This document shows, in pieces, positions 1-7,547 of a stretch of 13,089 bases of DNA. Origin of the DNA: Verrucomicrobiales bacterium (GTDB taxonomy: Bacteria > Verrucomicrobiota > Verrucomicrobiia > Limisphaerales > Palsa-1400); NCBI GenBank assembly GCA_028293405.1, contig JAQGOW010000195.1:1-13089 (forward strand), read 5' to 3'. Below the pieces are notes generated by a model. That model was given only the letters and a program-made list of their open reading frames with translations, did not search any database and was not told the DNA's origin. Each line of letters starts with the position of its first letter. The first letter of the stretch is position 1. A program made the position numbers and the translations under genes.

Positions 1-1087
1 TCAGCTTCAGGTCCGACGCCGTCGCGCTCGAAACGTTGACATCATTCAAACGCCACTGGAAGGAAAGCGGCGCGGATCCAGTGCCTGTGCTGCTGAATGT
101 TGTCGCCAAACCCTGCGGAACCGAGCGCGACAACGGCTGTTTGGTGACAGATGGAGGAACAAGAACCGTCAACTGAGCGTTGCTGCTATAACTTGTCCCA
201 ATTCCATTAGAAATAACTGCATAGTAAAACCCACTGTCCGAGCTCACCGTATTTGAAATCGTGAACGATGGCGTGCTTGTCCCAAAATGCCTGGCGTCAT
301 CAGAAAGAAGATGGTTGTTGTCGTTGTAATACCATTTGTAAGTCAACGGCCGACCGTCCGTTGCTGCAATGTTGAACACAACAGCATCACCGTTTGTGAC
401 CGTTTGTGATTGCGGCTGTTGCGTAATTTCGGGCAGTGGCACTACCACCAAAACGATATTCGAACTGGTCGCCCCGCCGGCTAAGTTGGACGAGACCACC
501 CAGTAGTTACCCGAATCCGAAATCTGCGCGTTCACAATGGTCAAGTCGCTTTCGATGCCGCCGGAAGCCAACGGATATTCGTGAAGGATCAGGTTTTGAT
601 TTGTGACAATCGGAGCGCCGTTGAAGAACCATTGATTCGTTAATGATGCAGCACTGGAAATGTCAGCAGACAGGTTCACAGTGGCGCCGACTGCGACTGT
701 CGTATCGCTGGTGGTATAAATGACAGGCAGCGAAACCACCGTGACACTTGCGACCCAGCTGGTCGCATTACCAAACGCATCGCTAACGACAACAGAATAA
801 TTACCCGCGTCAGCCGTGCTGATATTCGCAAGCCCCAGCGTCGGATTCGTGCTGCCGGTCAAGTGGGCGGGGTCGTCGACGAGCGCCGTTGACCCTAGAT
901 ACCATCGATAACTCAGCAGCGCATCGCCGGTGGCTTCGACAAACAAATTCGTCGCCGAACCCACGACCACCGTGGCGCTTTGCGGTTGCGCTGTAATCGA
1001 CGGCGGATTCTGACCCTGTGTCTCCGGTACACAGCATAACATTACGAGCAGAGCGATTAGCCCGCCCAAGGGACGTATTGGATTCAT
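1..1087 (-). CDS. Secreted multi-immunoglobulin-domain protein, N-terminal part (C-terminus beyond left edge)
   Basis: An open frame runs on the minus strand from the ATG at 1087 to the window edge, giving 362 residues and no stop. The start is fixed by an in-frame TAA two codons upstream (1091-1093); no Shine-Dalgarno sequence is visible. Residues 1-25 form a signal peptide (charged MNPIR, then a hydrophobic core ending near TQG). Four tandem Ig-like domains follow: about 28-118, 121-216, 219-309 and 311 onward (cut off). Each shows the family hallmarks: an opening such as ITAQPQSATV or ITQQPQSQTV, a central W in strand C (RWY, QWF, KWY, QWR), and a DAGNYSVVVS/DSGNYWVV motif before strand F. 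Such arrays are common in Verrucomicrobiota exported or cell-surface proteins, where they act as spacers or binding modules. The functional domain, if any, lies outside the window. Export is well supported; the biological role is unknown. It lies downstream of kdpE on the same strand, but nothing suggests a functional link. Confidence 0.85.
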   Translation of the reverse strand, partial: MNPIRPLGGLIALLVMLCCVPETQGQNPPSITAQPQSATVVVGSATNLFVEATGDALLSYRWYLGSTALVDDPAHLTGSTNPTLGLANISTADAGNYSVVVSDAFGNATSWVASVTVVSLPVIYTTSDTTVAVGATVNLSADISSAASLTNQWFFNGAPIVTNQNLILHEYPLASGGIESDLTIVNAQISDSGNYWVVSSNLAGGATSSNIVLVVVPLPEITQQPQSQTVTNGDAVVFNIAATDGRPLTYKWYYNDNNHLLSDDARHFGTSTPSFTISNTVSSDSGFYYAVISNGIGTSYSSNAQLTVLVPPSVTKQPLSRSVPQGLATTFSSTGTGSAPLSFQWRLNDVNVSSATASDLKL

Positions 1088-1288
1088 TGCTTATTGGCCC
1101 GCACCACCCGGATCGGAGTTGAGCTGTTGTAGGCAGCTTTGGTTTTATCAACAATTCGCAATCATAACAACTCAAAGTCACGAAACCCACCCTCATCGAT
1201 TGGAGCCGCAAGCACCAGTTCGAGATCCAGAACCTTCAAGCTATCGAACTCGAAGCGCTCCGCGCAGTCGTCAGGCCACGTTCTAATC
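1084..1288 (-). pseudogene. Possible coding remnant between kdpE and the Ig protein
   Basis: One minus-strand frame in this stretch looks protein-like on both sides of a single in-frame TGA (1162-1164). The upstream part includes CAERFEFDSLKVLDLELVLA, and the downstream part includes KAAYNSSTPIRVVRANKQ. The frame's final TGA overlaps the ATG of the Ig protein as ATGA (1084-1087). It has no ATG start, and its upstream end is blocked by a TGA inside the end of kdpE. It could be a decayed small gene or a chance open frame. An inverted repeat, AGTTCGA (1217-1223) and TCGAACT (1244-1250), lies within it. No family is recognised. Confidence 0.2.
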
Positions 1289-1975
1289 GACGATCAAACG
1301 ATGGCCGACGCCAGGCTCGGTCACCAGCAGCGACGGACGCGCAGGATCACGTTCAAGCTTTTCTCGTAGGTGCCCGACATAAACGCGAAGGTAATGCGTC
1401 TGTTCCACGTACGTCGGCCCCCAAACCTCCCGTAAAATCTGGCGGTGCGTTAAAACCTTGCCGGAGTGTTGCACGAACAGGCGCAGCAGCGAATATTCCG
1501 TGGCCGTCAGCCTCACTTCTTTACCCTTCAGCTTCACGACTCGGGCGGTCAAATCAACCTGCAAATCTCCGGAACGAAAAACCGTCAAATGCAATCCGGG
1601 CTGGGCGTGCCGTAACGCTACGCGTAGCCGCGCCAAGAGTTCGACAGTGCTGAAGGGCTTTGTGACGTAATCATCTGCACCGTTGTCCAACGCCAACACC
1701 TTATCGTCGTCGCGGTCTCGCACAGAAAGCACAACAACGGGAACTTTGCTCCACTCACGCAGTCGCTTAAGAACCGTGACGCCGTCTAGATCGGGCAGGC
1801 CCAAATCGAGCAGGACAACGTCTGGCCGCGCTTGCGCCGCTTCAATCAATCCCTCATTGCCGGTGGCAGCTTCGCAAACACGAAAGCCATGCCCTTCGAG
1901 TGTGACGCGAAGAAGGCGACGAATCTGCACTTCATCATCAATCACCAGCACATTTTGTTTAGTTACGTCGCTCAT
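1283..1975 (-). CDS. kdpE: KdpE, OmpR/PhoB-type response regulator of the kdp operon
   Basis: A 230-residue two-component response regulator that receives phosphate from KdpD and activates kdp transcription when K+ is limiting. The receiver domain spans about residues 7-122: acidic pocket D13-D14, phosphoacceptor D57 in VVLLDLGLPD, switch S84 in VVLS, and the conserved lysine K106 in YVTKPF. A winged-helix DNA-binding domain of the Trans_reg_C type covers about 135-229, with LTATEYSLLRLF, the recognition-helix region LREVWG, and the terminal wing around TEPGVGHRL. Length matches the family (E. coli KdpE is about 225 residues). The ATG overlaps the kdpD stop as ATGA (1972-1975), the usual coupled kdpDE arrangement, so the two are very likely made together. 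No residue is missing and no oddity is seen. Identification as KdpE rests on domain type plus its position behind kdpD. Confidence 0.96.
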   Translation of the reverse strand: MSDVTKQNVLVIDDEVQIRRLLRVTLEGHGFRVCEAATGNEGLIEAAQARPDVVLLDLGLPDLDGVTVLKRLREWSKVPVVVLSVRDRDDDKVLALDNGADDYVTKPFSTVELLARLRVALRHAQPGLHLTVFRSGDLQVDLTARVVKLKGKEVRLTATEYSLLRLFVQHSGKVLTHRQILREVWGPTYVEQTHYLRVYVGHLREKLERDPARPSLLVTEPGVGHRLIVD

Positions 1976-4746
1976 GCTTTTGCTTCCGCCAAAATCGCGG
2001 GAGGTTCCGTCGCCTCCATTTGAATGGTAAATAGCGCGCCTCCAGAGGCGCGATTCTCCGCCCGCACCGTTCCACCTTGCGCTTCTGCCACCCCTTTCAC
2101 AATCGAAAGCCCCAAGCCAATCCCGCCCGTCGCAGCATTCGGAGCGCGATAAAATTTTTCAAAAATATGCGGCAACACCTCGTTTGGGATGCCAGGGCCG
2201 TTGTCGGCGACAGACAAGCTCACCACGTCTTTCTCTCTGTTGGCGCTGATCTGCACCACTGTTCCCGCAGGCGTGTGCGCCGCCGCATTCAGGACCAGGT
2301 TCGTCAACGCTTGTTGCATCAGCACAAAATCTATCCGCACCAGCGGCACGTTGTCGCGTATCGACACAGTAATCTTATGTCGCGCCAACTCCTTTTGCGT
2401 ATCACGCACGACCACTTCAATCACATCACGCAAATCGCACCAGTCGAGTTTCGGTTTTACGTACCCGCTTTCCAACCGCGTCATCTCAATTACGTTGCCA
2501 ATAACACGATTCAACCGCGCCGCTCCTTCGCGAATCTCCGCTATCATTCCTCGTTGGAATTCCGGAGAAGCATTCTGCTTCGCTTCCGCCAATCCGGCCG
2601 CCGCGCTCGAGATCGCCGCAATCGGAGTCCGCATTTCGTGCGAAAGCGAGTCGAGCAACGTTTTGCTCAATCGCTCTGAGCGTTCCACCAGTTTGGCCTC
2701 GTGCTCTTCGTCGCGCAGCCGTTGCCGATCAAGCACAAGCGCAATCTGCCGCACATAAGCATCCAACAAATCGCGATGAGCCGGAGGCAGCGGATTCTTT
2801 TCATGAAAACGCAAACTCAGCACGCCCATCGCCCGTTCTCCCGCCGCAAGCGGCAGGTGAAGGCCGTTTGCAGAGGGCAGCGTGTCTGTGCCTTTGCCGC
2901 TCGGTTGCCGATGCCGCCACGCCCAGGTCGCGACACTTTGTTCCTTGTCATCAAACATCCATGTGCTCGCAAAATATGGAGTTGGCGCCGGGTCCGTCTC
3001 ATCCGGCAACGACAGTGCCACATCACAATCAAAATTCTTTCCGACCTCACGAATGATGATCGCGAGCAAATCCGCGAAGTCCGATGCCTTGGCGAGTTCG
3101 CGCGTCAACAGATACAGTGCTGTCGATCGCTGTTCGCGTCGCCACTCTGCCTCCTGCTGGGAACGCAGGCGGGAAGTCAATTGCCCCATTGCCAGCGCGA
3201 CGACGAAGTACGTCACAAACATCATGGTATCGGCAGCGCCGTTAATCTGGAATGTGTAACGCGGCTCTGTGAAAAAGAAGTTCCACAAAAACGCGCTCAC
3301 CGCCGCCGCGCTCAACGTCGGGCCACGCCCAACAAACACCCCCAGCAGGATCACCGAAAGAAGATAAATCAGGGAAACCGATTGATAACCAATCCACCGC
3401 TGCAAAATCAGATTTACGACCGTCGCCAAAACGACCACTCCCGCAGCGAGCATGTACGATCGGGAGTCAAACACGCCTGCTTTTGGTAACTGCGTCCGTC
3501 GTGCCGTCGGTTCCGGTTCTCCCGCGCGAACCACGTGAATGTCGATATTCCCGCTCTCGCGGATTAAGCGGTTCAACAACGATCCGCCGCGGAACAGTTC
3601 TACAAGCCGCCAGCCGGCGGGTTTGCCGACGACCAGTTGCGTCACATTTTGTTCCCGGGCCACCCGAATAATTCCGCGCACTACATCAGCGTCGGTTGTT
3701 GTGATGATTTCCGCCCCCAATTCCTTGGCGAGGGAAAGGTGTTTGTTTAAGCGTTCCTGGTCTTCATCGCCAAGCTGTCTCGGCAGTTCTACATACACTG
3801 CGATCCATGGGCAGTGCAGTTCCCCAGCCAAACGGCAGGTCCATCGCGCCAGCGCGGCCGACGTTGGACTCGGACTCAACGCCACCAGAAGCCGTTGGCC
3901 CGATTTCCACGGATCGGAAATTCCAAGCCCACGCCGAAAGGCCAGCACATCCTGCCCAACGTGTTCGGCGGCAAATCTCAAAACCAATTCCCGCAAAGCC
4001 GCCAGATTACCCGGCCGGAAAAAATTGTCGCGCGCTGCAGCCACTCGTTCCGGCAGATAGACCTTTCCCGCCGCCAGACGCGCGCGCAACTCGTCAGGTG
4101 GAAGATCAACCAGCTCGAATTCGGCACGCTCCAAAGTGGTATCAGGAATCGTCTCGTGAACGGTCGCGCCGGTGATTTGCCGCACAGAATCAGCCCGACT
4201 TTCGACATGCTGAATATTAAGCGTGGTATAAACATCAATGCCCGCGTCCAGCAGTTCGATTACATCCTGGTAACGTTTTGGATGACGTGAACCCGGCGAG
4301 TTAGAATGAGCAAACTCGTCAATGATCGCCAGGTCCGGCTTGCGAGCGAGCACCGCGTCGACATCCATCTCTGTTAAATTGACACCGCGATATTCCATCC
4401 GCTTCCGAGGCACGGTTGGAAGACCGGTTGTCAGCGCATCGGTTTCCTTGCGACCGTGTGTCTCAACAAAACCAATGACAATGTCACGGCCGGCTTTGAG
4501 CTCCCGTTGCGCTGCTTCCAGCATCGCAAACGTCTTGCCGACGCCGGGAGACATACCGATAAACACTTTGAGCCGCCCGCGTTTAGCCCGCGTTTCATCC
4601 TGCTGGATTGCTGCCAGCAACGCATCTGGATTTGGGCGGTCGCTCTGGTCCACACAGTCAATGTAACAGCCGATTATGGTTAAAAACAACAGCGCGCCGA
4701 GTAGGAAGGGGGAAACCGCCATGGACACGGGTTCGGCAAAAACCAC
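1972..4746 (-). CDS. kdpD: KdpD, osmosensitive K+ sensor histidine kinase
   Basis: Membrane sensor kinase (924 residues from the GTG at 4746) that phosphorylates KdpE. Domains in order: KdpD sensor domain at about 54-265 with Walker A GMSPGVGKT (64-72) and DEFAHSN (143-149); USP-like domain at about 284-410; DUF4118 four-helix membrane block at about 430-525; GAF-like region at about 545-675; HisKA with phospho-acceptor H703 in SLSHEMRTP; HATPase with N box around N816-N820, DNGPGIP (848-854) and GGIGLGLSIVKG (874-885). All catalytic motifs are present. The start is uncertain. Candidates are GTG 4746, ATG 4722 and GTG 4653, none with a clear Shine-Dalgarno sequence. The family-like sequence begins only at DQSDRPNPDALL (residues 33-44), and residues 9-30 before it form a hydrophobic segment not usual for KdpD. 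The 3' end overlaps kdpE by 4 bp. Identity is certain; the exact N-terminus is not. Confidence 0.96.
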   Translation of the reverse strand: MVFAEPVSMAVSPFLLGALLFLTIIGCYIDCVDQSDRPNPDALLAAIQQDETRAKRGRLKVFIGMSPGVGKTFAMLEAAQRELKAGRDIVIGFVETHGRKETDALTTGLPTVPRKRMEYRGVNLTEMDVDAVLARKPDLAIIDEFAHSNSPGSRHPKRYQDVIELLDAGIDVYTTLNIQHVESRADSVRQITGATVHETIPDTTLERAEFELVDLPPDELRARLAAGKVYLPERVAAARDNFFRPGNLAALRELVLRFAAEHVGQDVLAFRRGLGISDPWKSGQRLLVALSPSPTSAALARWTCRLAGELHCPWIAVYVELPRQLGDEDQERLNKHLSLAKELGAEIITTTDADVVRGIIRVAREQNVTQLVVGKPAGWRLVELFRGGSLLNRLIRESGNIDIHVVRAGEPEPTARRTQLPKAGVFDSRSYMLAAGVVVLATVVNLILQRWIGYQSVSLIYLLSVILLGVFVGRGPTLSAAAVSAFLWNFFFTEPRYTFQINGAADTMMFVTYFVVALAMGQLTSRLRSQQEAEWRREQRSTALYLLTRELAKASDFADLLAIIIREVGKNFDCDVALSLPDETDPAPTPYFASTWMFDDKEQSVATWAWRHRQPSGKGTDTLPSANGLHLPLAAGERAMGVLSLRFHEKNPLPPAHRDLLDAYVRQIALVLDRQRLRDEEHEAKLVERSERLSKTLLDSLSHEMRTPIAAISSAAAGLAEAKQNASPEFQRGMIAEIREGAARLNRVIGNVIEMTRLESGYVKPKLDWCDLRDVIEVVVRDTQKELARHKITVSIRDNVPLVRIDFVLMQQALTNLVLNAAAHTPAGTVVQISANREKDVVSLSVADNGPGIPNEVLPHIFEKFYRAPNAATGGIGLGLSIVKGVAEAQGGTVRAENRASGGALFTIQMEATEPPAILAEAKA

Positions 4747-4885
4747 GTCAACATCGGCAGTTCACTAGTTCCATTCAAAGCACAGTCGTTCGGACGCGAT
4801 TCAATCTGTCGCGCGTTCTGCAAATCCACTTCGGGCGGCTGGTTGTCGCGTATGTTGAAGGGAACAAACACGTAAGTGATCAGGT

Positions 4886-5491
4886 TCATCGTTCCGCCAC
4901 CTGCCTCTCCACGTTCGAATCGAGTGCCAGATTGAGTGTTAAAACATTTACAGCAGGTTCACCGAAAACTCCGAGATCAGGTCCCTCGACATACTGCAGA
5001 ATCACTTTTTCCACCTGTTCGACAGCCATGCGCCGCGCTTTCGCGACGCGGGCAGTCTGCAATTTCGCGTTACGCAAACTGATGTGCGGATCGAGTCCGC
5101 TGGCAGACGCCGTGACCGCGTCGGCGGGAATCGCGTTGCCGGCTTTGAGCCCGTTTTCTTTGCGATATGCATCGATGCGGTCTTTGATGGCATCGTTCAA
5201 CGTCTGCGACGTTGGACCCAAGTTGCTGCCGCCAGAGCTAAGTCCATCGTAGCCGTTGCCGGCTGCAGATGGACGCGGATGGAAATACTTTTCGCCCGCG
5301 AACCCCTGGCCAATGAGCCGTGACCCGCGCACCGTTCCGTCTTTGGCCACGATCAAGCTGCCGTTCGCCTTCTCGGGAAATGCGCAAGATGCGACGCAAT
5401 AAACCAACAGCGGATAAATTCCACAGCACACAACCGCAATGACGATTGTCGCCATCACTGCGCCACGAAGGTCAGAAAGGAATGTTTTCAT
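4886..5491 (-). CDS. kdpC: KdpC, potassium-transporting ATPase subunit C
   Basis: A 201-residue subunit of the KdpFABC complex, anchored by one N-terminal transmembrane helix (about residues 11-36) with a large extracytoplasmic domain that is thought to stabilise or assist the KdpA-KdpB pump. Family hallmarks are all visible: GSRLIGQ (56-62), YFHPRPSA (69-76), YDGLSSGGSNLGPT (81-94), VTASASGLDPHIS (126-138), ARVAKAR (147-153) and FGEPAVNVLTLNLAL (176-190). Length is close to E. coli KdpC (about 190). The ATG lies 2 bp after the kdpB stop, so translation is probably coupled. Four cysteines (22, 23, 32, 36) cluster in or near the helix, which is unusual-looking but of unknown meaning. The gene is intact, in contrast to the frame break in kdpB. 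Confidence 0.96.
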   Translation of the reverse strand: MKTFLSDLRGAVMATIVIAVVCCGIYPLLVYCVASCAFPEKANGSLIVAKDGTVRGSRLIGQGFAGEKYFHPRPSAAGNGYDGLSSGGSNLGPTSQTLNDAIKDRIDAYRKENGLKAGNAIPADAVTASASGLDPHISLRNAKLQTARVAKARRMAVEQVEKVILQYVEGPDLGVFGEPAVNVLTLNLALDSNVERQVAER

Positions 5492-5493
5492 AA

Positions 5494-7236
5494 TCAGGCC
5501 AGGTTGAGAGCGGTAATGATGACGTCGATGAGTTTGATGCCGATGAACGGGATGACGACGCCGCCCAATCCGTAGATCAAAAGGTTTCGCTGCAGGATCG
5601 CCACGGCACCCATCGGCTTGTAAGCGACGCCGCGCAATGCTAGCGGGATCAGTGCAATGATAACGAGCGCGTTGAAAATGACGGCGCTGAGAATCGCGCT
5701 CGTCGGGCTATGCAGATGCATGATGTTCAGCGGCGCGATCGCAGGAAACGTCCCCATCAACATTGCCGGAATGATCGCGAAATATTTTGCTACATCGTTC
5801 GCGATGCTGAAGGTCGTCAGCGAACCGCGCGTTATCAGCATCTGCTTGCCGATTTCAACGATGTCCAAAAGCTTCGTCGGGTTGCTGTCCAAGTCCACCA
5901 TGTTTCCCGCTTCGCGCGCAGCTTGCGTTCCCGTATTCATCGCAACGCCGACATCTGCTTGAGCCAGCGCTGGCGCGTCATTGGTTCCATCGCCAGTCAT
6001 TGCCACGAGGTGCCCCGCCGCTTGTTCTTCACGAATGCGTTTGAGTTTTTGTTCTGGAGTCGCTTGCGCCATGAAATCATCCACGCCCGCTTCGGCCGCG
6101 ATTGCCGCCGCCGTAAGTGGATTGTCGCCGGTAATCATCACAGTGCGGATTCCCATTTTACGCAGGTGCGCAAAACGTTCCTTGATGCCACCCTTGACCA
6201 CGTCTTTCAAATGCACGACGCCAAGGACCGTGCTTCCCTCTGTCACGACCAGCGGAGTGCCACCGCTCCGCGCAATTTCATCCACCCCAAGTCCCACTTC
6301 GTTTGGAAACATTCCGCCCGCTTGATCGACAAACAGCCGAATGGCATCCACTGCGCCTTTGCGAATTCGACGCGGACATTCCCCATCACGCGCCGAAAAA
6401 TCCACGCCGCTCATTCGCGTTTGCGCACTGAATGGCACGAACACAGCGTGCGGTTCGGCCACTTCTCGCGCCCGCAAATTAAATTTTTCTTTTGCCAGCA
6501 CCACGATGCTGCGGCCCTCCGGGGTTTCGTCGGCCAGCGATGCCAATTGTGCGGCATCCGCCAACCGCTCCGCCGTCATTCCCGGTGCTGGAAGAAACGC
6601 CGTCGCCATGCGGTTTCCCAACGTGATCGTTCCCGTTTTGTCGAGCAGCAGAACATCCACATCACCCGCGGCCTCAACCGCGCGCCCGCTCATCGCCAGC
6701 ACATTGCGCTGCAAAACACGGTCCATTCCCGCGATGCCGATAGCACTGAGCAACCCGCCAATCGTGGTCGGAATCAGGCACACCAGAAGCGCCACCAACA
6801 CCGGGATCGAAAAAGCCACGCCGGAATAAATTCCGAATGGTTTGAGGGTGACGCTGACGAGCAGAAAAATCAGCGTCAGCGCAGAAAGCAATATCGTCAG
6901 CGCAATTTCGTTGGGCGTTTTCTGACGTTGTGCACCTTCGACCAACGCAATCATCCGGTCCAGGAATCCGCTTCCTCTTTCCGTGGTGACTCGAATAACA
7001 ATCCGGTCGCTTAATACTCGCGTCCCACCCGTCACGGCACTGCGGTCCCCGCCGCTTTCTCGAATCACCGGCGCGGATTCACCCGTTATCGCCGCTTCAT
7101 CGACACTCGCGATCCCTTCCACCACGTCACCATCGGCAGGAATGATGTCCCCTACCTCGCACACAACCAGGTCGCCTTTCTGCAACTCGGGGGCGGGAAC
7201 GCTCTCCTCGTTATCCGTTGCGAATCCGCCGCGCAA
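5494..7236 (-). CDS. kdpB: KdpB, catalytic P-type ATPase subunit, main (C-terminal) part after a frame break
   Basis: This frame carries about 580 residues of KdpB, from the actuator domain to the C-terminus. KdpB hydrolyses ATP and drives K+ uptake through KdpA. Visible motifs: actuator TGES (51-54); a membrane segment with [11 protein letters not shown] (153-163); phosphorylation site DKTGTIT with catalytic D199; a nucleotide-binding region with KGAVDA (293-298); TGDNPLT (369-375); hinge [11 protein letters not shown] (414-424); and the terminal membrane helices. All catalytic residues are intact. It lacks the first two membrane helices, which lie in another frame at 7211-7543. The two parts together give about 680 residues, matching E. 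coli KdpB (682). The nominal start is a TTG at 7236, overlapping the upstream part by 26 bp. A GGAAGGA lies 5 nt before that TTG, so separate initiation is conceivable, but a frameshift mutation or base error is simpler. The TGA lies 2 bp before kdpC. Confidence 0.93.
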   Translation of the reverse strand: MRGGFATDNEESVPAPELQKGDLVVCEVGDIIPADGDVVEGIASVDEAAITGESAPVIRESGGDRSAVTGGTRVLSDRIVIRVTTERGSGFLDRMIALVEGAQRQKTPNEIALTILLSALTLIFLLVSVTLKPFGIYSGVAFSIPVLVALLVCLIPTTIGGLLSAIGIAGMDRVLQRNVLAMSGRAVEAAGDVDVLLLDKTGTITLGNRMATAFLPAPGMTAERLADAAQLASLADETPEGRSIVVLAKEKFNLRAREVAEPHAVFVPFSAQTRMSGVDFSARDGECPRRIRKGAVDAIRLFVDQAGGMFPNEVGLGVDEIARSGGTPLVVTEGSTVLGVVHLKDVVKGGIKERFAHLRKMGIRTVMITGDNPLTAAAIAAEAGVDDFMAQATPEQKLKRIREEQAAGHLVAMTGDGTNDAPALAQADVGVAMNTGTQAAREAGNMVDLDSNPTKLLDIVEIGKQMLITRGSLTTFSIANDVAKYFAIIPAMLMGTFPAIAPLNIMHLHSPTSAILSAVIFNALVIIALIPLALRGVAYKPMGAVAILQRNLLIYGLGGVVIPFIGIKLIDVIITALNLA

Positions 7237-7248
7237 CAGTTTCCTTCC
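7205..7248 (-). other. Frame break within kdpB
   Basis: On the minus strand the upstream frame reads CGC AAC GGA TAA, while the downstream frame continues as AAC GAG GAG AGC one base further on. Skipping a single base at the TAA (7211-7213) joins ARRIRNG to NEESVPAP in register with the normal KdpB linker. The arrangement fits a one-base insertion or a sequencing/assembly error. A programmed +1 shift at a stop followed by C (TAA C, compare the prfB type TGA C) is a weaker option. A purine-rich GGAAGGA (7242-7248) upstream could act as a stimulator or as a ribosome site for the TTG at 7236. Confidence 0.85.
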
Positions 7249-7543
7249 GCGCTTTTCTCAAGCTCGCAGCCTGTGCTTTGCCACGACCTTCCGCGACGGC
7301 TTCCGCGAAATTCGCAAACAACACTGTAAACCACAGCCAAATTGCCAACTGAATTACAAACCCACGCAACGATTTCTCTGCAGTAAAAATCCCTGCCGTC
7401 GTCAACGCCGCTCCCACCATCGTCACGAACATGACCGGATTCTTAATCATCAGTCGCGGATTCAGTTTTTTGAACGAATCCCTGATCGCCGGTCGCACGA
7501 TTTTCCAGTCCAATAATGAAGCAGATTTTTGTGTCATAGGCAT
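7211..7543 (-). CDS. kdpB: KdpB, N-terminal part (first two membrane helices), ending at a premature TAA
   Basis: This 110-residue frame is the N-terminus of KdpB. It shows the family's opening [19 protein letters not shown] (27-45), a first transmembrane helix at about 35-53, a second at about 61-80, and the conserved [18 protein letters not shown] (79-96) that leads into the actuator domain. It runs to ARRIRNG and then meets a TAA at 7211-7213. In the +1 frame the expected continuation [16 protein letters not shown] follows at once, so dropping one base near 7213 restores a normal KdpB without loss or gain of residues. The ATG at 7543 lies 4 bp after the kdpA stop; a second ATG two codons later is also possible. 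Alone this fragment could not be an ATPase. It is either half of a broken gene or half of a protein rescued by frameshifting. Confidence 0.9.
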   Translation of the reverse strand: MPMTQKSASLLDWKIVRPAIRDSFKKLNPRLMIKNPVMFVTMVGAALTTAGIFTAEKSLRGFVIQLAIWLWFTVLFANFAEAVAEGRGKAQAASLRKARKETVARRIRNG

Positions 7544-7547
7544 ACGC

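Noticed and set aside
4680..4889. A 69-codon minus-strand frame whose ATG overlaps the kdpC stop as ATGA.
   Set aside because: The composition is not protein-like toward the end (P, W and C rich), it overlaps the kdpD N-terminal frame, and no family is recognised. The overlap may be chance.
5710..7014. A 434-codon plus-strand frame opposite kdpB.
   Set aside because: It is antisense to strongly recognisable KdpB, and its product is R, H and Q rich without domains, as expected of a shadow frame.
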